From Acidobacteriaceae bacterium KBS 89 (GTDB taxonomy: Bacteria > Acidobacteriota > Terriglobia > Terriglobales > Acidobacteriaceae): a stretch of DNA of 64,000 bases. The stretch is from contig KB906758.1 in NCBI GenBank assembly GCA_000381605.1, forward strand, positions 62,001-126,000, given 5' to 3'. The notes under the pieces were generated by a model, which had not been told where the DNA came from, made no database searches, and worked only from the letters and a program-made list of their open reading frames with translations. The position numbers were made by a program, and so were the translations under genes. This document shows positions 15,810 to 23,838 of the stretch, piece after piece; within the stretch, counting starts at the first letter, position 1; the number at the start of each line of letters is the position of its first letter.

Positions 15810-17282
15810 ATGGGGAAGATTGTGCGGGACCTGGAGGAACTGCTCGAGCTTGGGAAGATGATCGAGGAGCGGCCTGCAGACGTGCTAACAGCCGCGGAAG
15901 ATCTGCTCAAGGTCAGAGACCGAGAAGGCGTGGTGAGGCCGTTGCGTGCGAATGCAGTGCAGCGCGCCTTTGAACGAGAGCGCGGCAGAGAGAATATTGT
16001 GCTGAAGGCCAGGCAGATGGGGATTACGACCTGGGTGGCGGGAAGGTTTTTTCTGAAGACTGTTACCGCACCCGGTGTGCTCACGGTGCAGGTGGCGCAG
16101 ACACGAGAGGCCGCGGAAGGGACCTTTCGGATGGTGCAGCGATTCTGGGAGTGTCTGCCCGCGGAGTTGCGTGAGGGGCCGCTGCGGCGGAGTAAGGCGA
16201 ATGCGGGGCAGATGTGTTTTCCGAAGTTGGACAGCGAGTTTCGAATTGTAAGCGCAGGTGACGAAAATGCTGGACGAGGGTTGACGGTGCAGTATCTGCA
16301 CTGCAGCGAGGTGAGCCGGTGGCCTGGAGACGCTGGGGCCACGCTGGCCGGGTTGCGGGCGGCACTGGCTCCGGGGGGCGAGATGGTGATGGAGTCGACG
16401 CCGAATGGAGCGTATGGGTGCTTCTACGAGGAGTGGGGACGGGCCTCTTCTGGTGGTGTGGTGCAGCACTTCTTTCCGTGGTGGATGGAGGAAGCTTATG
16501 TTGCTGCGCCAGTTGAGGAGTTGCGCGAGGACGAGCGGCGGCTGATGTTGGCAAATGGTTTGACGGCGGGGCAGATTGGATTTCGGCGGGGGCTGGAGGC
16601 GAGCTATCGGGGGCTGCGGTCGCAGGAGTTTGCTGAAGACCCGGAGAGCTGCTTCAAAGCGACGGGGGAGTGCTGCTTTGAGGTGGGCGCCGTGGAGATG
16701 CGATTAGCTTCCGTGGGAGAGCCACTGGAGATGCGGCGTGGTGGGGCTTTGCAGATCTGGCTTCCTCCGATTGTGGGGAAGGAGTACGTCGTTGCGGTGG
16801 ACACGGCTGGAGGTGGGGCCGATGGGGATTTCGCTGCGGTACAGGTGATTGAGATGGGCTCGGGGCTGCAGTGTGCCGAGTTGCAGCAGAGACTGGGGAC
16901 GCTGGAGCTGGCAAGGGTTTCCGCGGAGCTGGCGAGGGAGTATGGCGGGGCGCTAATTGCTGTGGAGCGGAACAATCATGGGGCCGGGGTGCTGGCTTAT
17001 CTGGATAGCGTGGAGCGGTATGGGCGAGTGTACGAACAGGGGGGAGTCGCAGGATGGTTGACTACGGCTGGCTCGAAGCCGGGGATGGTGAGCCGGATGG
17101 GAGCGTTGCTGGTGGAGTCGCCTTGGATGTTTTTTAGCAGGCGATTGCTGGGGGAGTGCAGGACCTTTGTCACCATGGCTGGGGGGAGGACTGGTGCTGT
17201 GAACGGGGCGCATGATGATTGTCTTATGGCGATGGCGATCGGGCAGGCGGTTAGGGCGGAGTTGGCGGCTCGAAGGAGATGA
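15810..17282 (+). CDS. terL: Terminase large subunit
   Basis: 490 residues. This is the DNA-packaging motor and nuclease. The adenosine-binding region shows KARQMGITT (about residue 65, the [KR]xRQ-type Walker A of T4-like terminases). The Walker B-like segment is LTVQYLHCSEVSRWP (about 150-165). The RNase H-like nuclease has acidic positions in AVDTAGGG (about 330), a middle ERNNHG (about 387) and HDDCLMA (about 468). An upstream ATG at 15711 would add 33 residues, but those codons run through a strong hairpin, so I prefer 15810. The gene lies downstream of the fibre, far from the capsid genes, which is unusual. Confidence 0.9.
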   Translation: MGKIVRDLEELLELGKMIEERPADVLTAAEDLLKVRDREGVVRPLRANAVQRAFERERGRENIVLKARQMGITTWVAGRFFLKTVTAPGVLTVQVAQTREAAEGTFRMVQRFWECLPAELREGPLRRSKANAGQMCFPKLDSEFRIVSAGDENAGRGLTVQYLHCSEVSRWPGDAGATLAGLRAALAPGGEMVMESTPNGAYGCFYEEWGRASSGGVVQHFFPWWMEEAYVAAPVEELREDERRLMLANGLTAGQIGFRRGLEASYRGLRSQEFAEDPESCFKATGECCFEVGAVEMRLASVGEPLEMRRGGALQIWLPPIVGKEYVVAVDTAGGGADGDFAAVQVIEMGSGLQCAELQQRLGTLELARVSAELAREYGGALIAVERNNHGAGVLAYLDSVERYGRVYEQGGVAGWLTTAGSKPGMVSRMGALLVESPWMFFSRRLLGECRTFVTMAGGRTGAVNGAHDDCLMAMAIGQAVRAELAARRR

Positions 17283-17316
17283 CGTCCTGGGGTTTATCCT
17301 GTTGCAGGGGTTCGGC

Positions 17317-18183
17317 TTGGCGGTTCTGGCGGTGCAGGCAATCAGAAGGATGCGGGGCGGGGCGCAGAGCCAGTTGATGCTGGGAGCGGATGGGAAGCTG
17401 TGGGTGGTGAAGTTTCAAAACAATCCGCAGGACGTGCGGGTGCTGGCCAATGAGTTGATCGCGACGAGGCTGGCGGCAGCGGTGGGGTTGACGGTGCCGG
17501 CGAGCGACGTGGTCGAGGTGACAGAGTGGCTGGTGGCGAATACGCCCGACATGTTTGTGGAGCTGCCGCGGGGGCAGAGGCAGCGGTACGTGTCGGGGCT
17601 GCAGTTTGGCTCGCAGTTTGTTGGCGGGTTGATGCCGGGGCAGGTGGTGGACTATCTGCCGGAGCAGCAGCTGGATGAGGTGCGGAACCTGGCGGAGTTT
17701 GCGGGGATGTTGTGCATCGATAAGTGGGCGGGGAACTGCAATGGACGGCAGGCGGTGTTTGAGCGGAAGCCTCGGGAACGGAAGTATCGGGCTACGTTTA
17801 TCGATCAGGGTTTTTGCTTCAATGCAGGGGAGTGGACGTTTCCGGATTCGCCGCTGCGGGGTGTCTATCAAAGAAACCTGGTTTACGGGCGGGTAACGGG
17901 CTGGGAGAGCTTTGAACCGTGGCTGAGCCGGGTGGAGACGATGGAGGCAGGTTCTTTGTGGGAGATCGCCGAGGCAGTTCCTCCGGAGTGGTACGGCGGG
18001 GACACGAGTGTAATTGAGCGGTTGATGGAGCAGATGTTCCGCAGACGGTCGCGGGTGAGAGATTTGATTGGGGAGTTTCGAGATTCGGATCGAGAGCCGT
18101 TCCCGATGTGGGCGTCGGGGAAGAAGATTGTGGTGCCGAGACAGTTTAGTGATATCGGTGGAGTGGGAAAATTTGTAATGTAG
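17317..18183 (+). CDS. HipA-like kinase, embedded in the phage packaging module
   Basis: 288 residues. The segment IRRMRGGAQ...VVKFQNNPQ (about residues 9-40) is the N-lobe signature of the HipA-like family (PF20613 type). The catalytic loop has DKWAGNCNGRQ (about 137-147: Asp and Asn of the kinase motif), and the metal-binding motif is FIDQG (about 164-168), so it looks catalytically complete. HipA-type kinases phosphorylate proteins on Ser/Thr, but this short family has no tested substrate that I know of. I choose the TTG at 17317, with AGGGG at 17306-17310; an earlier ATG at 17212 would overlap terL. The DUF3037 gene follows 46 nt downstream; these two families commonly occur side by side. 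Confidence 0.8.
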   Translation: MAVLAVQAIRRMRGGAQSQLMLGADGKLWVVKFQNNPQDVRVLANELIATRLAAAVGLTVPASDVVEVTEWLVANTPDMFVELPRGQRQRYVSGLQFGSQFVGGLMPGQVVDYLPEQQLDEVRNLAEFAGMLCIDKWAGNCNGRQAVFERKPRERKYRATFIDQGFCFNAGEWTFPDSPLRGVYQRNLVYGRVTGWESFEPWLSRVETMEAGSLWEIAEAVPPEWYGGDTSVIERLMEQMFRRRSRVRDLIGEFRDSDREPFPMWASGKKIVVPRQFSDIGGVGKFVM

Positions 18184-18229
18184 TCGACGAGGACGCTTGG
18201 GTGTTGAAGGGTTTTGAGAGGAGTAGAGC

Positions 18230-19087
18230 TTGAGAGAGCGGCTGCCATGCGAGTTCTTCCTGATCCGGTATGTGCCGGATGTGGTGAAGGGCGAGTTTGC
18301 GAATATCGGGGTCCTGGTGCGAGAGGCGGGGCGGGACGATAGCGCGGTGGTGCGTTTTACGCGTGACTGGAGCAGGGTGAAGTGCATGGATGCCGATGCC
18401 GACATTGGGCTGCTGGAGGCGATGGAGGGCGAGATCGGGGCAAGGCTTCGGATGGCAGGCGAGGATGCGCCTGGCATCAAGCCAGTGATGGAGATCCTGG
18501 GAGATACGCTGGCAAACTCGGTGCAGATGACGGAGGTTAGGGCTTGCCTGGCGGAGAGCCTGCCGGCGGAGGTCGAGCAACTGATGAAGATGTACGTCGA
18601 GCCTTTGAAAGTAAAGACGGAACGCAAGAGAACGGGCAGGACAGCGATTGCGGGGGCGATGCGCACGGAGTTCGAGCGGGCGGGGGTGTGGGGGCTGATG
18701 AGGAAGCGGATTGCGGCTTCGCTGTATACGCGGGCGGGGGATCCGATGAAGATCGATTGCGGGTATAGGACTGATTTGGAAAAGACATCTGCGGGTGGGG
18801 TGATTCGAATGTTCCAGGCGGTGTCGCTGGAGGGAGACGTGGAAGCGGCCAAGGGGCTGGCTTATTCGGCCCCTCAACTGATAGAGGGTGTGCGGCGAGT
18901 GGAGGCGGCGCGACTGGAGTTGACGGCGATTGTGGAGCCGCTGCGAACCGTTTCCGATACGGAGGACGAGGCGATGGAGCGCTATCGATTCGGCGTCGAA
19001 GCAATGGAGCGGCAAGAGATTCGGGTGGTGACTCTGAGTGACCTGGCTCGGGTGGCGAAGACGGCGAGGATGGAGTTGAGGGTTTGA
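18230..19087 (+). CDS. DUF3037 family protein, partner of the HipA-like kinase
   Basis: 285 residues. The N-terminus reads LPCEFFLIRYVPDVVKGEF, then NIGVLV, which is the DUF3037 signature (RYVPD...GEFxNIGV). The middle and C-terminus are helical with basic patches (KTERKRTGR), and no catalytic motif is evident. The start is a TTG with GAGGAG upstream (18219-18224). Its function is unknown; the steady pairing with the kinase suggests that it is an adaptor, regulator or target. It is placed between terminase and portal, within the same transcription direction, so it may be made together with the virion proteins or act as a moron gene. Confidence 0.8.
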   Translation: MRERLPCEFFLIRYVPDVVKGEFANIGVLVREAGRDDSAVVRFTRDWSRVKCMDADADIGLLEAMEGEIGARLRMAGEDAPGIKPVMEILGDTLANSVQMTEVRACLAESLPAEVEQLMKMYVEPLKVKTERKRTGRTAIAGAMRTEFERAGVWGLMRKRIAASLYTRAGDPMKIDCGYRTDLEKTSAGGVIRMFQAVSLEGDVEAAKGLAYSAPQLIEGVRRVEAARLELTAIVEPLRTVSDTEDEAMERYRFGVEAMERQEIRVVTLSDLARVAKTARMELRV

Positions 19088-19130
19088 TACACGGTAACTG
19101 ACGGCGAGTAAGACAATGGCGGAGACATTT

Positions 19131-19162
19131 GGCATGGCCCACGGGCTGTGCCTTTTTCTTTT
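19131..19162 (+). terminator. Hairpin with T-tract upstream of the portal gene
   Basis: GGCATGGCCC (19131-19140) pairs with GGGCTGTGCC (19143-19152), followed by TTTTTCTTTT. The ribosome binding site (GAGAGGTGAG) of the portal gene lies 20-30 nt downstream. It separates the kinase pair from the portal. Confidence 0.65.
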
Positions 19163-19192
19163 GCAGCAGAGACGGAAAGTGAGAGGTGAGGC

Positions 19193-20431
19193 ATGGGCGT
19201 TCGGACGAAGGTGAAGGATGTTTGGCAGCGATTGGCAGGGGTCGAAGCGGCGGGAGAGGCAACGATGGGGGAGCGGAAGACGGCGATGCTGCCTTCAATC
19301 CTCAGTCCTTATAACCCCGCTGGCAGGGCCGGGCATAACGCCTTGCCGAAGCCGACTGCGGCTAATCTGCGTAAGTTTGCCGAGACTCCGGTGGTGCGGC
19401 GGGCGATCAATGTGGTTAAGGACAAGGTCGCGAGCATGGACTGGCAGGTGCGTGTGCGACGGGGTCACTCCGATGGTGTAGTCCAAGACGCCGATGCACG
19501 GATGAAGGCGCTGCGCCGGTGTCTTGAGGAGCCCAATACCTCAGACAGCTTTCGAGTGTTGTGGGAGCAGGTGCTGGAGGACCTTCTGGTCGGGGGCTTT
19601 GGCGCAGTGGAGATGGAGGCTACGGGCGATCCTGAAAAGCCGTTTCACCTTTGGGCGGTGGATGGCGCGACGATCCAGATTGACGCCAAGTGGAACGGAG
19701 ATCCGGAGAAGCCACGGTATGCGCAGGCAACGGGCCGAATGGGTCAGGAGTCGCTGGTGCCTCTGCTCGATGACGAGTTGATGTATGTGCGGCTGAATCC
19801 GCGCACGTACACTCCATTTGGCCTGGGGCGACTGGAGGTCGCGTTTGAAACAGTGAATCAGTTTTTGAGTGCGACCCGGTATGCGGGACGGCTGGCGAGC
19901 AATTCGGTGGTGCAGTATGCGCTTTGGCTGAACGAGGCGACGCCGGAGCAGCATGATCGGCTGATTCGGTGGTGGCAGGATGAGATCGAGGGCACCGGGC
20001 GAGTACCCCTGTTGAGCTGTGAGCAGAAGCCGGAGGTGCTGCGGTTTGCCGGAGGGACTGATGCCGATCTGCGTCTGCAATGGCAGGAAACATTGATCCG
20101 CATGATTGCAAACGCGTTCGATCTGCCGCCAATGATGCTTGGCGTGGCAAGCGACGTGAACAAGTCGACCGCAGGTGAGTTGGCGGACGAGGCGTTTCAG
20201 ACCGCGGTTGTCCCTGTGGCAAAGCTGCTGGCAGAGCATATTACGCGTGACCTGTTTGCGAAGAGGCTGGGGTGGCGTGAGTTCGAGTTCTGCTTCAACG
20301 ATCTGGAGAGCAGGGACGAGATGCAGGAGCTGCAGATACAGACGTCGCTGCTGCAGGCCGGAGTGTTGACCGTGGATGAGGTGCGAGCGATTCGAGGTTT
20401 AGGACCGATAGAGCCGGCGGTGAACCAGTGA
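19193..20431 (+). CDS. Portal protein
   Basis: 412 residues, a usual size for HK97-type portals. Characteristic segments are ETPVVRRAINVVKDKVASMDW near residue 65, VLEDLLVGGFGAVEMEA (about 130), the clip/stem region DELMYVRLNPRTYTPFGLGRLEVAF (about 200), and LIRMIANAFDLPPMMLGV with ADEAFQTAVVPVAKLLAEHI (about 300-350). It forms the dodecameric ring through which DNA enters and leaves the capsid, working with TerL. The ATG follows GAGAGGTGAGGC. Its stop overlaps the start of the next gene (ATGA). Confidence 0.88.
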   Translation: MGVRTKVKDVWQRLAGVEAAGEATMGERKTAMLPSILSPYNPAGRAGHNALPKPTAANLRKFAETPVVRRAINVVKDKVASMDWQVRVRRGHSDGVVQDADARMKALRRCLEEPNTSDSFRVLWEQVLEDLLVGGFGAVEMEATGDPEKPFHLWAVDGATIQIDAKWNGDPEKPRYAQATGRMGQESLVPLLDDELMYVRLNPRTYTPFGLGRLEVAFETVNQFLSATRYAGRLASNSVVQYALWLNEATPEQHDRLIRWWQDEIEGTGRVPLLSCEQKPEVLRFAGGTDADLRLQWQETLIRMIANAFDLPPMMLGVASDVNKSTAGELADEAFQTAVVPVAKLLAEHITRDLFAKRLGWREFEFCFNDLESRDEMQELQIQTSLLQAGVLTVDEVRAIRGLGPIEPAVNQ

Positions 20432-22755
20432 AGATGACGATCGACAATCTGGATGGTGCGGGCGTGGTGGACTACAGCGCCGCCCTGTGCGCGGATGGGC
20501 CATTGAAGATTGCACGTACGTTGAATGCTCCCTCGGTGTGCAGTGGAACGTTGAATGTCACTGATGCTGCGTTGGCGGTGCCCGTGCGTCGGGGACGAGT
20601 TGTGGTTACCTCTGCGAACGGAACAGTTTTGTTCACCGGCTATGTGGCGACCGATCCGGAGCCAATGTATGCAGGGATTGGATTGAAGGGCCCTGTATAT
20701 CGATATGCGGTGAGTGCCGTGAGCGATGAGTGGCTGCTGGATAAGCAGGCGATGCCATTGAGTGGACCTGGGCTGGCGCAGAGCGGCGAGCATTTACTTA
20801 GGACACTGACGAACCGGGTGGATGCCGGGTTGTTTACGACCACCGGGGTGCTGAATGGGCCATCGGTCGGAGTCTTTGAGCCAGTGCAGACAGCCAATTG
20901 GTCGGCCAATGCTGGTGGTATGGCAAGCGCGACCTATTCGGCTTATCGGGTTCTCGGCGGCGCCGTGAGTCTGCGCCCGGTGGGGACAGTAACTCATGCG
21001 CTGAGCGACGGCGACGGGACACTGCAGGTGGGCGCATTGAAGACCGCGTCGGTGAAGGAGCTTGCCAATGACGTGACGGTAAGCGGCGAGCTGGAGCCCG
21101 CCGCATATGTTACGGAAACGTTTGCGGGAGATGGAACCACAACGATATTTCAATTGTCGGGGGACCCATTTCATCAGAAGAAGACGGCCAACTCATCCCA
21201 GTTTCTAACGGACAGCTTCAACGAGGCGGTGCTGGATGAGCAGATCTGGCAGATCAACAATCCGGGATCTCATCTTCGCTTGAGTGGAGCCGGGTTGACG
21301 ATGACTGGAGGGACTGGACTCGACGGACAGACGACATTAACGGCGATTGATGCAGTGGAACTGAGTGGATCCCTGGTGATAGAGGGGGGAAGCCTGCAGC
21401 TGGAAGGAGCGAGCGCGGGCGTAGTGTGCGGGCTGTACTCGGGGGGGACGCAGACCGCGAACTGCTTTGTGGGCTATAACGTGCGCCAGAGCGGGGGCTC
21501 GACTGTGGTGGTGCCACTCGTGAACGGTGTCGAGGTCGGGACAGTCTTCACTTTGCTCGAAGGACACTTTTACACGCTTCGCATCCGGCTGCATTGCGTT
21601 GAGATGCAGCGAGTGCTACAGACCTTCTACGCCATGGTGGATGGAGTCGTGCGGGGCTTTGGCGGTGGGTCTGTCGCGGCACCGATGAACCTGGTGTTCG
21701 AGTTGCAGGACATAGGTTCTTCATCGAATACGCCAGCGACCATTTTGTATGACGGAAGCGTTGTAAGTTCGCCGTCGAGTTGTAGCTTTGTGGCGGTTAA
21801 CAGCATTCAGCTGATCGGATCGATGGGCTACTGCAGAGTGACCCAGACCGGTTCGGCGTGGGTCGTGAGCACATTGCCCAGCGGGGTGAGGATGACCCGA
21901 TTGGTCGGAGTTGCGGGCGAGGGCGTCGATTGCACGGTATCTGCTACCGGAAAGGTTACATTTTTCGCGGGGCGTGTGCCGATCGCCGGGGAACTCATAA
22001 CTGTAACGTATCGCGGAATAGAAAGGGCCGTGGCGCGGCTTGAAGACGCAGCCAGTGTGGCGGCCGAGGCGGCGGGCGGACTTCCCGGGACAGCGCAATG
22101 GCTGGGTAAAGTGTCGAAGCCGGTGGCGCGGAGTTCCGTTGATTGCGAGAGCGCGGCGTTGGCAATATTGAGTTTTTCGGCCAGCCGTACAGCTGCAAAC
22201 GCCGGCACCTATGAGACGGTAAACCCGACAGATGTGTGGCCCGGCGACGTGCTTGCAGTGACAAGCGGCGGTCAGACGATGAGTGTGACCGTGCGACGCG
22301 TCGACATTACCGATGGAATGGCTCGTCCGGAGATATTGATGTACCGCATGGCGTTTGCCAACGACTGGGCCGAGGGATTGGGGCTGACGTTATCGGAGGC
22401 GATTGCCGCGGATACCCTGCTGCCGGATACGGCGTTGAGCTCGACTACACCACTTGGAAGCAATGTGCTTGCGAACCTGCAGCAGTTGCAAGTGGTGAGC
22501 GCAACGGGGGCCGCGCTGCAGGTGGATGCCGGAGTGGCTCCACCTGCGGGCGGGGGTTTTGAGGTGCGGCGGCGCGATGGCGCTTTCGGGGCTGCGGTGG
22601 ACCAGGACCTTGTGCTACGCAGTCCGGTACGGAGCTTTTCAATTCCTCGCGAGGGGCAGGTGGAGCACTACTACGTGCGAATGTATGACGGGTCGACACC
22701 GCCGCTTTATTCGCGATTTTCGAGCGCGGTGTTTACAAACTTGCCGGTGAATTAG
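20428..22755 (+). CDS. Large tail hub/tip-like structural protein
   Basis: 775 residues. The N-terminal half is beta-rich with a beta-barrel plan (RRGRVVVTSANGTVLFTGYV, about residues 50-75) that resembles tail hub/baseplate proteins (gp27/VgrG-like). The middle contains a carbohydrate-binding-like jelly roll region (about 265-420), and the C-terminus has an FN3-like end (QVEHYYVRMYDGSTPPLYS). I see no enzymatic motif. The ATG overlaps the portal stop. The distance from the tail gene block is unusual, but the portal and hub are in one transcript, which suggests a short tail or direct portal-hub joint. Confidence 0.5.
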   Translation: MKMTIDNLDGAGVVDYSAALCADGPLKIARTLNAPSVCSGTLNVTDAALAVPVRRGRVVVTSANGTVLFTGYVATDPEPMYAGIGLKGPVYRYAVSAVSDEWLLDKQAMPLSGPGLAQSGEHLLRTLTNRVDAGLFTTTGVLNGPSVGVFEPVQTANWSANAGGMASATYSAYRVLGGAVSLRPVGTVTHALSDGDGTLQVGALKTASVKELANDVTVSGELEPAAYVTETFAGDGTTTIFQLSGDPFHQKKTANSSQFLTDSFNEAVLDEQIWQINNPGSHLRLSGAGLTMTGGTGLDGQTTLTAIDAVELSGSLVIEGGSLQLEGASAGVVCGLYSGGTQTANCFVGYNVRQSGGSTVVVPLVNGVEVGTVFTLLEGHFYTLRIRLHCVEMQRVLQTFYAMVDGVVRGFGGGSVAAPMNLVFELQDIGSSSNTPATILYDGSVVSSPSSCSFVAVNSIQLIGSMGYCRVTQTGSAWVVSTLPSGVRMTRLVGVAGEGVDCTVSATGKVTFFAGRVPIAGELITVTYRGIERAVARLEDAASVAAEAAGGLPGTAQWLGKVSKPVARSSVDCESAALAILSFSASRTAANAGTYETVNPTDVWPGDVLAVTSGGQTMSVTVRRVDITDGMARPEILMYRMAFANDWAEGLGLTLSEAIAADTLLPDTALSSTTPLGSNVLANLQQLQVVSATGAALQVDAGVAPPAGGGFEVRRRDGAFGAAVDQDLVLRSPVRSFSIPREGQVEHYYVRMYDGSTPPLYSRFSSAVFTNLPVN

Positions 22756-22779
22756 TGAAACGGGAGAAGGGAAGAAGAT

Positions 22780-22989
22780 ATGACGGAGTTTGAAGGGCAG
22801 GTCCTGGCGGACTTGAGCGTGCTGAAGAACCAGATGAACCAGTTGATGGGGGAGCCGGGGCGTTTGTCGCGGCTGGAGGAACGTGTGGAACGGCATGAAC
22901 GGAGTGTGCAACGCGTGAAGGGGTTAGTAGGCGCAGCGGGTGGTGTGCTGACAGCCCTTCATCTGGCGATCGATTATTTCCGGCGATAG
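22780..22989 (+). CDS. Small coiled-coil membrane protein, XhlA/holin-like
   Basis: 69 residues. The first 45 form a coiled coil (LSVLKNQMNQLMGEPGRLSR...), and the end holds one hydrophobic segment (VKGLVGAAGGVLTALHLAI) with a positive tail (YFRR). This arrangement resembles XhlA-like holin accessory proteins, which sit in the inner membrane with the coiled coil in the cytoplasm. It follows GGAAGAAG. No endolysin is found near it, so a lysis role is uncertain. Confidence 0.5.
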   Translation: MTEFEGQVLADLSVLKNQMNQLMGEPGRLSRLEERVERHERSVQRVKGLVGAAGGVLTALHLAIDYFRR

Positions 22990-23016
22990 ATCGGAATACA
23001 CAAAAAGGAGGTAGAC

Positions 23017-23274
23017 ATGAATTTCTTGAAGCTGTTTCTGCGCGCGATTGTTTTGATCCCTGGCGTGGTTCAAGGGACCGAGGCATTGTTTGGCGCAAAG
23101 ACGGGTGAGCAGAAGAAGAAGGCGGCGGTGGAGATTGTCGGGGCCGCAATCAATATTGCGGACGCGGTGACGATGAAGCATATCGCCGACGCGGGCAAGT
23201 TTACAGAGGGGCTGAGCACGCTGATCGATGGCGTGGTGATGTGTCTCAACGCAAGTTTGTGGGCGAAGCATTAA
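23017..23274 (+). CDS. Small hydrophobic phage protein, possible holin
   Basis: 85 residues with a hydrophobic N-terminal helix (FLKLFLRAIVLIPGVV) and a helical rest; it has a perfect AAGGAGGT site. The pattern (hydrophobic start, EQKKKAA, VVMCLN near the end) recalls the protein at 6229-6627. It is the last gene of the island. It might be a holin or an anchoring protein; no family is recognised. Confidence 0.45.
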   Translation: MNFLKLFLRAIVLIPGVVQGTEALFGAKTGEQKKKAAVEIVGAAINIADAVTMKHIADAGKFTEGLSTLIDGVVMCLNASLWAKH

Positions 23275-23307
23275 CGGTGAGTTGCTGGGCGGTGTCCGTG
23301 GAAACCG

Positions 23308-23313
23308 TATAAT
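23308..23313 (+). promoter_or_regulatory. TATAAT box placed for a leaderless purE transcript
   Basis: A perfect TATAAT lies 6 nt upstream of the purE ATG (23320), so the predicted transcript start falls on the A of the start codon. There is no Shine-Dalgarno before purE. The -35 is weak (CTGGGC at 17 nt). Confidence 0.5.
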
Positions 23314-23319
23314 CGGGCC

Positions 23320-23838
23320 ATGGACGCCGAGCCGTTAGGCACTATTTTGGTTGGAGTTGTGATGGGCAGCCGCAACGATTATGCGGTGATGCGCGGTACC
23401 GTTGAGGTGCTGAAGGAGTTTGGCATTACGCACGAGGTGAAGGTGGTTTCGGCGCACCGAACGCCGGATCTGTTGTTTGAGTATGCGGACACTGCTGCAG
23501 CACGTGGACTACGGGTGATCATTGCTGGAGCGGGAGGCGCCGCGCACCTTCCGGGGATGATTGCGGCCAAGACAGTGGTTCCAGTGCTTGGCGTACCGAT
23601 ACCGGCGACGGCACTGCAAGGGCTGGATTCGCTGTTGAGCATTGTGCAGATGCCGAAGGGAATACCCGTTGGGACGTTGGCGATTGGTGCTTCTGGCGCC
23701 ATGAACGCGGGGTTGCTGGCGGTCGCGATGCTCGCGACTACCGACGCTGCGTTGCAGAAGAGACTGGTGGAGTGGCGCGAGGCAAGGCGGGACGAGGTGC
23801 TCGCGCAGGTAATCGGAGAAGATGAGGTTGGCGCGTGA
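23320..23838 (+). CDS. purE: N5-carboxyaminoimidazole ribonucleotide mutase
   Basis: 172 residues, the normal size of class I PurE. It moves the carboxyl group from N5-CAIR to CAIR in purine synthesis. The substrate-binding motifs GSRND (about residues 16-20), SAHRTP (about 44-49) and the glycine-rich loop [11 protein letters not shown] (about 70-80), with the histidine of HLPG, are all visible. It overlaps purK by 4 nt, so the two are made together. A leaderless promoter precedes it. The phage island ends just upstream; purE itself is intact. Confidence 0.93.
   Translation: MDAEPLGTILVGVVMGSRNDYAVMRGTVEVLKEFGITHEVKVVSAHRTPDLLFEYADTAAARGLRVIIAGAGGAAHLPGMIAAKTVVPVLGVPIPATALQGLDSLLSIVQMPKGIPVGTLAIGASGAMNAGLLAVAMLATTDAALQKRLVEWREARRDEVLAQVIGEDEVGA

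Noticed and set aside
17251-18852. 533-codon open frame on the minus strand
   Set aside because: It lies opposite the HipA-like and DUF3037 genes, which have clear family motifs; it is Arg/His/Pro-rich shadow sequence.
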